Positions 1 through 12,802 of a stretch of DNA of 64,000 bases are shown one piece after another. Numbering within the stretch: position 1 is the first letter of the stretch; every line of letters starts with the position of its first letter. Origin of the DNA: Eublepharis macularius (Eukaryota > Chordata > Lepidosauria > Squamata > Eublepharidae); NCBI RefSeq assembly GCF_028583425.1, contig NC_072805.1:12782001-12846000 (forward strand), written 5' to 3'. A program made the translations under genes and the position numbers. The notes below the pieces were generated by a model. The model was not told where the DNA came from. It did not search any database and saw nothing but the letters and a program-made list of their open reading frames with translations.

Positions 1-337
1 TCTCAAATCCTGGAATATGGGCGTCTGGGCCTGAATGCTGTCTTATCTTTTCTTCAAGCCGAGTCGACCTTGACTAGTGTCCCCACAGAGAACTCTCTTG
101 CTATGTGAACTCTGGCGGGGGGGAGGCTGGGCTCTGAGAGTGTGAAATGTAACAACTTCTGTTCTGTATCTCATTCCTAACAATGCCTTGTTCAGCCAGG
201 GTCTCAAATCCTGGAATATGGGCGTCTGGGCCTGAATGCTGTCTTTCAAAATAAAACCTTTGGAAATAAAAAGACCTTGTCTTCTTGCAGAAGGGAGTAA
301 GGCAGACTCTCGTGTCTGGAATGCCATAGTCTGACAC
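1..337 (+). mobile_element. LTR-like remnant at the window edge
   Basis: A fossil LTR-like tract. It holds a polyadenylation-like AATAAAA stretch near 250, then a U5-like run and an end in CTGACA near 336. That arrangement resembles, in the other orientation, the two solo LTRs at 17,684-18,100 and 21,142-21,555. A 45-bp segment (1-45) recurs at 202-246, so the tract contains an internal direct repeat. The left boundary is outside the window, so family and orientation are inference. Confidence 0.4.
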
Positions 338-2790
338 AGGGGTCTATCTGCCATAGCCTGTCATCCATAGACTGACACCACCGTTCTTTTTAAAAAGGGT
401 GGTGGGAGAACACTGTAAAGTTATGTCCCTTTACAATTCAAGAAGTCATTTCTTCCCCTTAACTCCATTTGTATTTCTTTCTGTAGGTTTCCCTAAAAAG
501 CAAAACAAACTAAACTAGGTTGCCAGTGGCCTTGGCCACTTTCACATCTCTGTCTGTTTACATGGGACTAAGGGAAGAAGCTAGAGTCCCCACTTAGGAT
601 AAAAATTTACAAGCTTTCCCCCCAGAAGCGAGGGTCTCATATCTCCAGTCACTCTTATGCTTACATAATGATCTACCTGTCCATGCTGAATTGGGGTTAG
701 TGCCACACAAGCAGTAAGAAGGAAATTGTTCCCCTTCAGAAATTGTCTGTGTGCACTCTTATCCTAAAGTGGTGGTTGTCAAAGGCAAAGGAAGAAAGAG
801 AGGAAAATTAAAGTGAAGATGGTAGGTCCACAGACTGCTAATGAAATGTTCTGTAAGTGGTAACCAAGGTCTCTGTTCCTTAGAGAAATGTCAAGTGGAA
901 ATCAACAATCTTCTTGGAAACTATCCATGCAGCAAGTATGGAGATTGGAACAAACTGCCTTCCACAAATGCTGCTATTCATGAAATCCAGCACTGTGTAA
1001 ACATGGTAACTCTAGGAATCCCTCATGCCTCTATCGAAGACATGCAGCTTTGAGGTTATACAATCCCTAAGGTAAAACCTGAAGTGGCTGGACATGGACC
1101 ATGATATTTTGGTGTTTCTCTATATGTAAATCAATTACTTAAGGGAAGCTTAAGGGGGAAATGCGGGTCAGCAACATGAAAGACGGTCACAGAGTAAACA
1201 AACAACTGTAGCCAATGTTCTTTATGAATACAGGATTGGTGTGTTGTTAAATGAAGGCCTTGCTATACGTTACAAAGTCCTCAGGTTGGTTGGTGACCTG
1301 GTGCCATAGCCAAGGGTGGTTTAATTAAATAATCTCTAATTCCTTTATAATGATTGTTCCATTCAAGCAACAACAAATAAATAGATCATTCTATCTATAT
1401 TTTCTTGAATGTTACAATTTTCCAGTGTGAGGTGCATCCCTGGGTGGTGTGGGCAAATGAACAGAAGGGGTCCTCTGGCCTTGGATCTGAGAAAGATGGG
1501 AGTGCGAAGTGTCTTGCTTGCTCATCCTGGCTCTCCCTTATTCTCCACGGCATGGTCCTTCGCTCCGGACACATGCCTTGCTGCTCCTGGCCAATGTGGG
1601 AGCCAGGCCAGCTAATCACTTGGCCCTACCTCCCAGGGGCCTAACTGCAGGGCCTTTCCCTGCACCTGGCTCAGCAGTGCCCTTCGACCCCAAGCCTGCC
1701 CTCACTGAGACTTCTCTTTGCTCTCATTGGCTCCAGGGCCTGCCTGCTATGGCATTGTCCTTGAGCCTTGGCCCTTGGCTGCTTCTGCTCCTGCCCCCTG
1801 CCTCTGTGTCCCAGCCTCCTCAGACCTTGTTTACAGCTCCTTAGCCAGCCTCACTGTTGGGCTGGGAGCAGGGAGCCATGTTGGGAGTGCTGGTGGGCCC
1901 CGGAGGTCACCCAGAAAGGCCTGTGAGCTGGGTGCCACTGTCCCGGAGTGGTGCGCCTCCACCTCTCCGAGAGAAACACTTCCCGATGACATCACCCAGG
2001 AGCACGTTGCAGCCTTGGTGCCATCCAAGAGTCAACTGGGCTGCCTGCCTCCGTCTGGTGCTGCTGCCCTCTCTGCTCTCCTCCAAGGGATGAATCCTGG
2101 TCACTTTGGCTGCCGTGGGAGCCATGTCTGATGGCCATGTCCTATGTCCTTTCACAAACCACTCAGAAAACCACGGGACAGTGCCGTTTAGCCATCTTTA
2201 TCCAGATAAAGCTTTAACCTGCTTTATTTCAGGGTCCAAATACCCATGCGCCTTCACATTCCTTCCCTTGTAGGAACAAAACTCTTATTGATACAGTGAG
2301 AGAGGTGATGCAATAGACAGACTGTGAATGGAAACTATAAGAAGGATGAATTAACCCTATAATCTGATCACTGTCAATGACCTGGGTGCGGAGGCGGGAG
2401 CTGCAATGCGCAGGACCTGCTTCCCCAAGAGCCCGAGATGGAATCCCTCAGTTCCGCCTTCTGGTATCCTTTAGATATTATTTTTACTCCGTTAAGGAAG
2501 TACTTCATTAACAGTGTTCAGCACTTCGAGCTAGGATATAAAAAACTGTATCTCATTTTAATGCACAACAGATTCTTATATGAAAACCACTGTTTTAAAA
2601 AATGCCGAATAAACACAACAAAAGTAGATCATCCATGTAATGAAAAATGCAAACCATAGTAAAAGAGGAATTTCCTTGCATCTTCTGTCACCAGAAAAAA
2701 ACAAAACCCATCAGAATGGCGGTGTTAAATCTAGTTTGTTAGCGGGTCCTTAGATTGCTGAGACATCAGAATTTATAAGCATTTGAAAAA
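338..2790. other. intergenic, nothing recognised
   Basis: I see no gene or classifiable repeat here. The stretch at 1,400-2,130 is GC-richer than its surroundings and open in several frames, but the frames overlap on both strands and none resembles a known protein, so I read them as compositional. Confidence 0.4.
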
Positions 2791-2795
2791 AAATA

Positions 2796-3037
2796 ATGTT
2801 CGATTTATATACCACCCTTCAGGACAACTTAACACCCACTCAGATAAGTTTATAAAGTATGTCATTATTATCCCCACAACAATAATCACCCTGCGAGGTG
2901 GGTGGGGCTGGGAGAGCTCTGAGAAGCTGTGACTGACCCAAGGTCCCGCAGCAGGCTTCAAGTGGAGGAGTGGGGAAGCAAACCCGGAACTCCAGATTAC
3001 AGTCCTGCTGCTCTTAACCCCTACACCAAACTAGTGT
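2796..3037 (-). mobile_element. tRNA-derived SINE
   Basis: On the minus strand this reads as a tRNA-like head (TAGGGGTTAAGAGCAGCAGG), a central part with the 'ggtcagtcacagctctctcagccccaccca' type of text, and a tail containing CCTGAAGGGTGGTATATAAAT. The same family lies in + orientation at 61,023-61,260. RNA polymerase III SINEs of this kind are common in squamates; the exact family name is not assigned. Confidence 0.75.
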
Positions 3038-3039
3038 GG

Positions 3040-3830
3040 TGTGGTGCAGTGGTGAAGAGGCCCCACCCAAGCTGGGAAATGGCACTGGGATGTGACCATT
3101 TAACACAGTTGGAAACTGAAACAACATATTTGGTCCTTGAAGCCTGGTGGGACTCAAAGGAGCAACAGGACTGAGGCTGCTCCAGAAGTGAATGCTGGAT
3201 AGCCATGGACTTGGGGTCAGCAGCAATCCATTTGGAGTCTGGGCATTAAAGAAAGCTGGAGTTAAAGATCCCAAAGGAAGTGCAAGGCTAGTGAGGGCAA
3301 TGGAACCAAGATCAGTGCTTGAAAGAACCATTGGAAGTGCTGAGATCTCCAAACCTTTGGGTTCCTTAGCCTTTGGAGGAAGAGGAGGAGATTTTGACTT
3401 GGACCCTGAAGAGAGGTTCAACGGCTCAAGAAAATTATAGTCCTGGCAGCTGGACTCCAGAAGGAGGCTTCTGTGTTCTGAGGGAAGGAGGGGGTGAGGT
3501 GACAGAGCTGATGCCCAGGAGAAAGATGGTGAGGCTAAAGAAATGCTGGCTGCATCAGAGAGCATTAAAGATGATCTTTTTAGAAAGATGGAAGATGCAT
3601 CAGAAGCAGAAGCAGCAGCTGCTTCAGATGTTGATGGCCATGACACTCTGGGCCTCATCACTTGCTTGTCTGTTTTGTTAGTCACAACTCTTACACCAGT
3701 TCGGACTTCTTCCAGTGGTCCCTTCCACTTTCTCCTCCAGCATTTCTGTTTTGATTGGCTTGTGAGAATCTGACTGGTTTTGCAGGGAGCTGATGGTGAA
3801 AGAGAAATACTGCCCTGAATCAATATATTC
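3040..3830. other. unexplained tract with long open frames
   Basis: This stretch is open for 272 codons on the minus strand, and parts of two + frames (3,192-3,440 and 3,543-3,773) look acidic, lysine-rich and protein-like. I recognise no family. It may be a decayed processed gene copy or an unclassified repeat. No splice signals or poly(A) tract support a live gene. Confidence 0.25.
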
Positions 3831-4189
3831 ATTGCAGCTTGTACTTTTCACAGTCAACAACCTAAACTTGTGGTGTCCTCTTTTCTCTGGAGCTATCTTA
3901 CAGTCGTGTCCTGCAGCAAAAGGCTCTCTCTGCTGATTTCTACAGCATGAGGCTCCATCTTTAAAATCTCCGGGAACAATACAAACGTGTACGCAAACAT
4001 CTGCACAATAACCTTCTTGATGATGTTCTTGTCATAGTTGTTCTGAGTACTGAATGAATTTATTGTATATGACCATAGGCTCTCACAATCCAAAACCATC
4101 AAAAAGCAAAAAAACCCCACAAGAATACAGATATAATTACATACATATAAATAAAATTACTATAAAATGCATTTTACCTAAAATGTAAA

Positions 4190-4375
4190 AGTTAACAACA
4201 TTAAAACCAAATAATTTCTGGGGTCTGCCAACACCTCCTCCACACTGTGACACTGAGAGATCTCTGTCTTTTGCTGCTACACCTCTGAAGATGCCAGCCA
4301 CAGCTGCTGGCGAAACGTCAGGAACTACAATGCCAATACAGCCTGGAAAACCCACAACAACCATCAGTTTCTAGC
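4190..4375 (+). mobile_element. Penelope-like element 3' fragment
   Basis: The tract ends with the widespread reptile sequence 'ctggcgaaacgtcaggaac ... aacccacaacaaccatc'. It contains a hammerhead-type core, which is characteristic of the terminal repeats of Penelope-like retroelements. Only the terminal region is seen; I see no reverse transcriptase or GIY-YIG part nearby. Confidence 0.65.
4285..4315 (+). ncRNA. hammerhead ribozyme-like motif
   Basis: CTGAAGA (4,285-4,291) matches the CUGANGA box. GCCAGC (4,293-4,298) pairs with GCTGGC (4,306-4,311) as stem II, and GAAA follows directly at 4,312-4,315. These are the conserved parts of a hammerhead. The family is known from Penelope-like elements; self-cleavage of this copy is untested. 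Confidence 0.6.
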
Positions 4376-4384
4376 AGCTTATAA

Positions 4385-4745
4385 GACTATCTATATCAGA
4401 TGTTCACTCTCCTGGTTGCCACATTTGCCCTTATTTTCCTAGCAGCCAGGGCATAGAGGGCCATCCTGTTCGAAATAAAAGGGTCTGTATCCGTAAGTAT
4501 AAAGTTCAGTTTATCAAAATCAGACAGAAGATGGAGACCAGCTAAAATATTCGCCAGAAATTTTCCCCTTGGTTCCTGGTAGAGGGGACAGTGTAAAACA
4601 CAGTGTGGTACATCTTCAATTGAGGTTCCACAGATACATATACGCTGACTGATGGGGTTTTTTTTGGAATTGCCCGAGTAGCATCTCAGTTGGCATAGAC
4701 TGGAAGTGTCACAGCAGTATCTCAAGCTCTGCTCAGTTCGTCATA
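4385..4745 (-). mobile_element. LINE ORF 3' end fragment
   Basis: The minus strand has a 109-codon open frame (4,396-4,725) with a C-x-C ... H-x(3-4)-C pattern (CICGTSIEDVPHCVLHCPLY), the CCHC-like tail seen at the C-terminus of several LINE ORF2 proteins. A related C-terminus occurs at 29,530-29,945 on the + strand. It is a 5'-truncated copy, as is usual for LINEs. The clade is not determined. Confidence 0.6.
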
Positions 4746-6228
4746 ATTCGTGGTAGTCTTGTTTTTCTGTAGTCTCTACAGCCTATCTCCTTCTTCTGTC
4801 TCAGGTAACTTTACTATTGTTGGATGTCCAGCAAATCAGGTGCTCCTGTTTCTGATCAAGAAGCAACTACAGTAGGAATTGCCTCGGTGTGATTGCGCTC
4901 TCCGTGTCCAGGGCCTGGTGGACTTTTCCAACCTTTCCATGGCAGTATAAAGAGAACTGTGTGAAATCCCCTGGTTTTTCCATGCTAACAGTCTTTTAAA
5001 GCAGTGTTGCTCTTGCAATGAGATCCTGATTCCCTCCTTGTTTAATTCTCTCCCTCTCTTTCTCTTTCTCCCTTGGTTGGTGTGTGTGTGAGCACAAAAG
5101 AGAGAGCAACCAGGAAGTTGGAGCAGTCAGAGAGAGAGAGCCAGCTCACTTCCTTTCCTGAATTACTCTCTGAGCAGAGTTCTCTGTCTTCATGGAGGCC
5201 AGAATCCTCGCATTGCGACCTTGGTGTCAAGGCAGCTTATCATCTGGAAGGAGGGACTGATCACTGGGCTCAGAGGCCATGAACTGAGTTGCTGGAAATC
5301 AAGAGGGGGTGGACCCTCTAGACCACCAGTGGATATTCTATAGCATGGGTGGCTGTGCGAGAAGCCTTTCTTCAGAAGCAGCTGAAAGGCAGAGCTTTTC
5401 AAGGTGGTGTTTGACTGAACTGGCATGATATGTTTTCATTCATGTTTGCATTATGATTGTTTTCTGTGGAACATTCTTTGAGCTATAGAGAAAAGCAGTC
5501 TAGAAATACCTTTCAAAAGTATGCCTGCCTAAACCACATGCAACGGGATATTACCAAACAGCCTCCATCAAGCGTGTCTCTGCTCTGCTTTGCTACCTAC
5601 CTGTGACATGGTGCTCTGCTGTGTCCAGTCGTACAATTTCTTCTAGTTTTGACGACTGCTTCCTGTTCTGGACCCACAAAACATGCCTCTCCTCCTCTTC
5701 CCTTTTTGATTACCTACTGCCTAGAAGCTCTCACCCTTCCTTTGAGAAGTGGGATCCCAGCCTGAATTTGCACACATAAGCAGCTTGCTCTGCCCTCTTT
5801 GGCTTCTCACTTCCCCCTCTTGCACAGAATACAGTGCACAGTGTGTGAATGCTTTGAAATATCTGACTCATGACTGTTAGACACAATCAAAGACCACTTG
5901 ATATTGTTTTGACTGCTTGAGGTGGCCAATTCCCCAACCTAGTGATTTGTATTGCGATAAATAAACCTTGTTCTGATTTCACTCTACCCAACTTCTCAGC
6001 AGTTCTTCAGTGCTGGGAGAGGCGCCCTACAACTGCTGCATTGGGTTGCTGTTCAGATGGGGGTGGCATTCATTTATGCAAGAGGTGGAATCCAAACCAG
6101 CACCTCCTCTGCCATAACAATGACAAGAGAAGGGTTTTTCCCCCTTACACTTTGACTATTTTAATGTGGTTGCATGTAGAAATAGAAAGGGGACCACAAT
6201 CACACTAACACACAACTAGTATATGCAA
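4746..6228. other. intergenic, nothing recognised
   Basis: No gene, clear repeat or RNA recognised. A pyrimidine/purine-rich low-complexity patch lies near 5,045-5,140. Confidence 0.4.
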
Positions 6229-6620
6229 GTGTGATGAAACAGGACTGGCTCCAGCTCCACCTCTGTTGAGAAACAACCAATGAGAGGGGGTGGAATGCTG
6301 GGCCAGTGGGAGTTGGTGTCCATTGGAGCAGAGAAAAGCCTTTTAGAGCTGCTGAGAGGAGGCGGCAGAGAGACAGCTAGCAGTCGAACTTGTTCTTCTG
6401 TTACATTGAAACATTCCCTGCTTAACCCCAGTACATTTTTGAGTATAAAACCATTCACTCCTATGTTCCATCTTGTAAATAAAGTTTAATTTTGTTTTGC
6501 TTTAACCCTGGCTGGCTTGGAATTGTTGGCTGAGGGAAAATATCACGCACACAGACCTCAGATTTTCTAGTCATGGTAAATGGACCTGGCGAAGTAAATG
6601 GTGGCAGCGTATATAGGGAA
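6229..6620 (+). mobile_element. candidate LTR with primer-binding site
   Basis: A fossil LTR candidate. A TATAAAA box near 6,442 is followed about 35 nt later by AATAAA (6,478 region), the compact spacing typical of an LTR R region. Downstream, at about 6,600, TGGTGGCAGCG matches the complement of the 3' end of tRNA-Leu(AAG) over 11 bases, as a primer-binding site would. I did not find clean TG...CA ends or a target-site duplication, so this is tentative. Confidence 0.35.
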
Positions 6621-9600
6621 AATAACCTCCGAGTTCCCTTTTCTCCAGTAGCCCTGGGCAGTAGCTGGGTGAGGGGAGGTACATACAAGGAACTGGCTGA
6701 CTGTCTCCGGGAGTCTCTGGAAGAGGAAAGTGGGGGACCTGTGAGGATTTAGATCAGGGCTCTCTGCCTCCTAAGGCATGGGCTGTGGTGGCATGGGCTG
6801 TGAGGAGTCTTTACCTGCCTGGGAAGCCCCATACCTGAGAAGAGTGGTTTAGGGTGGGTGGCAGGGTGTGTGAAAGGCTCTAGGATCTGCCATAACAGGT
6901 CTTGCTGAGCACACGTAATAAGGATAGGCAAGTGAGCTTAGTGTGCATAGGAATGAAAAGAAGGCAGGCAGGCTTCTGTACAAAATACTCTTCCTGAGTA
7001 TGAGGGGAATGCTGCTCCTTCTTAGGTCCCAGATTTGTGGATGGTGGGCCAACAGTTCTCTGCCCTTCCCACATCGCTGTAGATGGGGGCAGTCACTCCC
7101 TTCCTGTGAATTACACATCCGGATGCTTCGGAGCATCTGCAGCTGCCTACAATCCAGGGAGCTCACTGCTCCACCTACCCCAGGGTAGTCTAGTCTGCCT
7201 GACACTGGTTCTCTAGGATCTCAGGCAGAAAAAGGCTTTTTAATGGACCAGCTATCCAAGACCATTTGGGGGATTGAACGAGGGACTTTGCACATCCCAA
7301 AGAGGTGCTCAGTCACTCAGCTTCAGAGAGAGCCATATGGTATCCTCAACTCCCAAGGGAGTGCGCCTGAGCCCTTGGATAATTAAGAATGAGTCCGAAT
7401 GGATGGAGTGCTCCTATTGTCAACTGCAGTTGCCAGGTGCTGCTTCACCGATGAAGGATGTATGATTGGTGTATTTTTATACAGAAAGAATCCAGTTGGG
7501 ACTGAGGTGCTGCGCGAAAGGCGCTTTAGCCTTCTCCCTTCACCTTTCCCCCAATCTGCTACAGTCTGGGGAGGGGGGAAACTTACATGGGTTTCGGTTG
7601 CCCCAAATAGTGCCCCCCTATGGGAGCATTTCAGTTTGGGGAAATGATGCAGGTGGGAAAGCTGAGGACACTTGTCCACATGCACCACGGTCCTGATCCT
7701 AATTGGGTACTGCATGCACAGGAACCCACAATTCATATGTGACATGTTACATGACAAATCTGGCACGGGATGGGATAGGACCCCCTCCCCCCCCCCCCGT
7801 GCCCTCTGTAACATGTGAAGAGGCCTTTCTGAGCTCTCCTCAGATTCTTTCTGGTCTGATTCTTCAGGGTTCACCTCTTGCTTCTCCTTGGTTCTGTTCA
7901 CGGTTATTGCTTCCAGCAAGGGCTGTTGCATCCTTCAGCTCTCATTTGTTGCAAGGAGGAGTCAGAAGGGGAGTAATGAGTTCAGCCGCCTGAGCCAGCA
8001 GCTCGTTTCTTGCCTCCATCTGTTTGGGTTTTCTCCTTAATGAAAATGGCTACAGGGCAAGAGGAAGTTTGCAAGCAAGGGAACAGAAGAGCCCTGACAA
8101 AGAACATCAAAACGCAAACAAGCCCAAGCAAAAGGTGGGCAATAGCCGTCTGTCTCCCCAGCTGGGGAATCAAGCCCTTGATTTGAAACATTTGCCAAGC
8201 TGGGGGGGGGCACTCAAAATCACATGACAGACAGCTGGAGAATTTCCTCCCCAGAACCACATGGCATGAAAGCGTAATGTTGCCAAGCACCAGGGCTAGA
8301 GCAGGCGGTTCTTGCTCACCTCGCCATGATCCTCCTATAGGGAGACAGCGCCAACTGCAGACATTCAGGCTGCACTGAGCAGGAAGCCTGTGGTGAAGCC
8401 TTGGGGCACAAGGGTATAACACAAGAAGGGAAGGGTGGTTTTAATTTTTCTCTTCTATGCTATTTGAGAGAGGTGGGCATAAATTGGTATTGGGGGTTAT
8501 GCACTCCAAAACTCTGACCTTATTTTCACTCCACTCACCCTGTTTGAGGATATTAAGCTGTTGCGGGATTTGCCCTCCTGGGCAGTTTAAACAATCCCTT
8601 GTGAAATGTGTGAGCAGGCACACTTTGTCTTCCAATGCTAATTACTTTTTGCTTGAAAGCTGACAACATCCTGGAAATTGTGTTCGAGTCGTGTTTACCC
8701 TCTGCTTCCTCCAATAATTTCCCTCTCCGTGATTCTTGAAGCTGTGAGAGGTTTGCGTAGGCCAATTCACCCTCCCTCTTCTCTTTTTCCTCTTCCTGAA
8801 GAGCAATAAGCATGCTCACTCCTTTCTGGGCTGTTCCAAATTGAATGTTTTCGCACAGCTAGGGGCCCCCCTGAGCATTTTGAAATACCCTGCTGAAGAA
8901 CCCCAATAGGAGAACTATAGGGGACTTTGCTTTGGCTGACTGATCCAGCCTGCCATCAGTCAACTTGAGGGCTGCCAGCATGCATACCCGCTCATTTATT
9001 GGTTGCATGTTTGGTTACTTTCCCCTTTTTTTCTGGTGAAGGAGGAAAATCAAGTTTTTTCCCCTGGGGCATCCCTAAGGAATTTCATGAGGCATCTCTC
9101 TCCAGCTTGTTGGTGGCCCCGTAAGGCTGCACAAGAGCACCAAATGTACTACTAGAGGGGAACTAGTAAGTGTTCCACAAGGGCTCATGGAAGGGGTGGG
9201 GTGGGGTGGGGGGAATTACATCAATGTGAAGTCCCCTTCTGGCTCTACAGCAGGGCTTTCCCTTGTGTGGGAGTGAAAAGGAATAGTTTTCTGTGTCTCT
9301 CAGGGTTTGTCCTAGATATGTTGCAATCTCTCTCTTGGATATGTGTGTGTTTATGTGTGTGCGTGCCTTTGGGGGCTTTAGTTATTGTCACAGGCCAGCT
9401 GTTGTCTATTAAAGAGGAATCATTGTTATCTCTCTCCTACACACCCCATCTTTGTACTCTCCAGCTCTAGACTAGAAGTCATTATTTAGCCATGGATACA
9501 ATGAGGATGGATGAAAGGAGAATTTTTACTTTGCATAATTATATAAAGAGTAAGAGCTACCACTCCCAATTTTGACTCTGGAACACACAAACAACACTCT

Positions 9601-10944
9601 AAGCCCTTGCCTCTGATCCAAGGCACAGGGATTGGTTCCTTGTGTCTCTTTGATGGGGATGGAATGGCGCTCTGTATGTGCCACGAAGCCCTTTTGTCTT
9701 TATTATTACCATTTTACATGTTGTCAGGGTTGCAAAGAGAGGCCCAGAGAACAGAGCAGCAGCTCTGGATAATCCTGTTCCCTTCCCACACCAGGCTTGC
9801 TCCTGATGCCAGGCTGGCTGCATGAATGGCGGATAGGAATGAGGGTCTGAACAAAACCCCTCCAGGGCAGGAGAGCCTCGTCCCTGGGTCCCCTTGGAAC
9901 GACAATGTGCAGTCTCTGAGCATTACATCCAGGGGAGGCTGTGCCAGTCCCATGGAGCTGCCAGTTAGAGGGGCAGTGCGGACACTTGTTTTCCCTTCCT
10001 ACGTTCATTTAAGCTTGTGAATAAGATGTGCTGGGGAGGGGCTCCTGCTTGTAAGCCCCTCGGCAGTGCTTCATCTCCCTGAGCAAGGGGCCATCTCAGG
10101 ATGCAGAGCCGACTTGCACTGCCTTCAGAATCTTGTTGCTTTGGGTGACCTAGTTTTCTCCCGCAAAGTGAAAGCAGAGCCTTGTGAAGTCTGACTTCAA
10201 GGGATCATGTCTGCAATTCTGTGGTAAACGGGGAGGGGGAAGTGGGAAGGAAGGAGAGAGAAGCGGCCCTTCGCTGTGCCTTCCTAGAGTCTCCCTCCCC
10301 TCTCCATTCTTAGAGCACCTGGATTATAGCACCTTCGACTTTCCTTCCCAGAATGCTATGGAAATGTGATTCACGTTACGCCTCCACTACTCCTGTGTTT
10401 TGGGGTTTCCTCCCCAGCCTCGCTCAGGTTTGAAGCTAGCTCTGTTGTGCAGCACGGGGGCCAGACATCTGGTAGGGGGGGGATCATAAGTTGAAGGTCC
10501 ACAAACATTCACTGTGGAGGAGAGAAACAATCTGAAAATTCTTCCTTCCCTTCCAATAAAGTTTTTAAAAGGAAAATCCCTTTTGGTTAACTTAAAATCA
10601 CCTTTTCCATATACATGAGGGAGACTCCCAAGTATGTAGAGACCCGTATGATGTCATTTACGGTTTTAATATTTTTAAGCTTAGCTATTTTGAGTTTATA
10701 GAGAAAAAGGACAAAAAGTGTCAGATTAAATTAATGCCTTAACCAAACGTCTTGCTTGAACCCTTCGTTGTGGGATCTGATTTAAAGTACATTACCAATT
10801 ACTTCAGACCAGTATGTTGGGCCTGGAACATTATGTCATTAAAAAAATTAACTAACGGAAATGAAAAACAACATAGGCAAGTAATGGAGGCAAAACTCCT
10901 GTGCGTAGGTCAGAAGATTCTGGGAGTGGTGGTGGTTGATTATG
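6621..10944. other. intergenic, nothing firmly recognised
   Basis: This stretch has short open frames on both strands (for example 7,383-7,931 minus and 7,982-8,422 minus), but no recognisable protein, no splice structure and no RNA gene. Homopolymer C runs occur near 7,780 and a G-rich patch near 9,190. It probably holds old, unclassifiable repeats. Confidence 0.4.
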
Positions 10945-11215
10945 CTTGTAATTGGGACTTTTTTTCAGCTGGAACGTGGTGGAATGGAGTTCCGGAACCT
11001 CTTGAAAATGGTCACATGGCTGGTGGCCCCGCCCCCTGATCTCCAGACAGAGGGGAGTTGAGATTGCCCTCTGTGCCACAGTGCGGAGGGCAATCTAAAC
11101 TCCCGTCTGTCTGGAGATCAGGGGGCGGGGCCACCAGCCATGTGACCATTTTCGCCAAGGGAAATTTAGACTTTAAAAAACTCCCCCCTTGTTCCAGCTG
11201 ACGCAAAGTGACATC

Positions 11216-11627
11216 TGTCCGGGGTCTGAGGCACAGACGCGTCGGCCTCGGGCCTCGGGGCGGTCTTGATGCAGGAGCGAGACGGGGAGAGGGTGCCCAT
11301 CTTGTTCTTAAGCCGCAAGCTCCAGCCAGCAGAGCAGAAGTATGCCACCCTCGAGAGAGAAGCCCTCGCTATCAAGTGGGCCGTGGGGGCTTTGAGATAT
11401 TATCTGGCCAATAACCCCTTTACGCTGGTGACGGATCATGCACCGCTCCAGTGGATGCACCGCATGAAGGAGCACAACCCCCGCGTCCTGAGGTGGTACC
11501 TGTCCCTGCTGCCGTACCGATTTGCCATCACCTACCGTCGGGGGGCCAACCACATGGACGCAGACTTTATGTCGAGACTCTTTGAGCCAGACCCCCCGGA
11601 GGTGGCATCCAGGCTAAGGGGTGTGTG
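11216..11627 (+). mobile_element. partial first unit: LTR start plus RNase H
   Basis: The first 21 bp (11,216-11,236) copy the LTR start (TGTCCGGGGTCTGAGGCACA) and run straight into RNase H sequence. From about 11,243 to the next LTR that sequence matches 15,886-16,267 almost exactly (offset 4,640). It shows the TDHAPLQWMHR region of RNase H. This unit lies inside the same ACATC duplication as the rest, so it came with, or was formed within, the same insertion. Confidence 0.8.
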
Positions 11628-12799
11628 TGTCCGGGGTCTGAGGCACAGCCCCCGGCCTCAACAAGAGGAAGCAGGGGGAGGCAGCCAGGAGACAGCAGTC
11701 CTGCCACCTCAGCCAGCAGCCAGGGCCAGAACCTGCCTACACCAAAGGGAGAGGGCAGAGGCAGGAAGAATTGGGACCCAGCAGCAGCCCAAACAGGGCC
11801 CTTACCTGCAAAGGGGGAGAAGCAGCCACAGCAACTCAGAGCCACGCCCCAGCATCCACCCCAGCTTGAAGAGGGCAACCTGACTCAGGAGGTGCTCAGA
11901 AGCCAGCCCCTCCAGGTGGAGCTGCTGAGGGCACTCTGTGGGAAGAGCTGGGCAGCCAGCCAAGGGGCCACAGCTGGGCCCACCTTCCCTAATCAGCTCA
12001 GCCAGAGAAGCCCAGTAGCCAGCCAACATGGTGCAGCTGTGGCTGATCCCGGCAGCCCAGCCAGCTACCCCTGCTGCAGCAGCTTGAGACAGCCCAGGGT
12101 CACGCCAGGGCTAGAAGACAGCAGCCTGGCTCAGGAGTTGCTAGAAGCCAAGCCTCTGCAGGGGGGGCTGCCACAGGCATTCTGGGGGAGGAGATGGGTA
12201 GCCCCACCCAGCATTGCCAAGCAGGCAGCACGGAAGCTGGCTAAGGCAGCTCCTCGTGAGCAAGGCCAGGCAAGTTCAGTAGCTCAGAGGCTGGCTGGGG
12301 CAGCCCCTCGTGAGCAAGGCCAAGGAGCCCTCAGCTGGGGATGGCTCACACTCAACCCCACCCTGCCAGCTAGGCAAAGGAGCCCAGAAGGGATTAGTGG
12401 TTGGAGGGAAACACCTGGGGGAACGCACAGCTGGGCCCGGTCAGGAGAGGGAACAAGCCTGGAAGGAGGGCGGGGTGGAGACAGGAAGCCCTATAAAGGG
12501 TGGCTGGGAAGAGCTCTGAGGTGGTGGGTGTGAGTGGGGAGTGATGATGTGGAGTGAGAGCGGTGTGATGCAAGCGTGGAGGTTTGGAGGAGAGCTCTGG
12601 GAGGAAGAAGTGAAAGAGGACGCAGAGGGTAAGCAGGCCAGGTTGAGCAGGCCAGCGAGTGGACTGAGAGGGAGTCTGGGTGAGGTATACCGCCCCTCCT
12701 TCCACAGAGCAGGGTCCTGCAGAATCCCTGGCCCCCCTATGACGTCAGGAGCAGACCGCCCAGTGCCACGCCCAGTGGCAGCGGCGGCAAGCCCTGACA
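11628..12799 (+). repeat. upstream full LTR of the Gmr1-type element
   Basis: This LTR is 1,172 bp, begins TGTCCGGGG and ends CCCTGACA. A TATAAAG box lies at 12,492-12,498. It contains internal repeats: a segment near 11,865-11,965 returns imperfectly near 12,105-12,210, and a shorter one near 12,235-12,275 returns near 12,290-12,330. A 302-codon open frame spans much of it; its reality as a protein is doubtful. Confidence 0.88.
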
Positions 12800-12802
12800 A
12801 GT

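Noticed and set aside
3014-3832. 272-codon minus-strand frame as a host gene
   Set aside because: No domain, no splice or poly(A) context, low-complexity serine/leucine text, and its right-hand end overlaps competing + frames.
8553-8819. Coiled-coil-like minus-strand peptide as a gene
   Set aside because: Charged by chance from a GA-rich patch; no conservation signal or splice signals visible.
11625-12533. GC-rich open frame as an independent host gene
   Set aside because: It lies within the LTR and is duplicated with it at 16,265-17,173; best explained as part of the retroelement.
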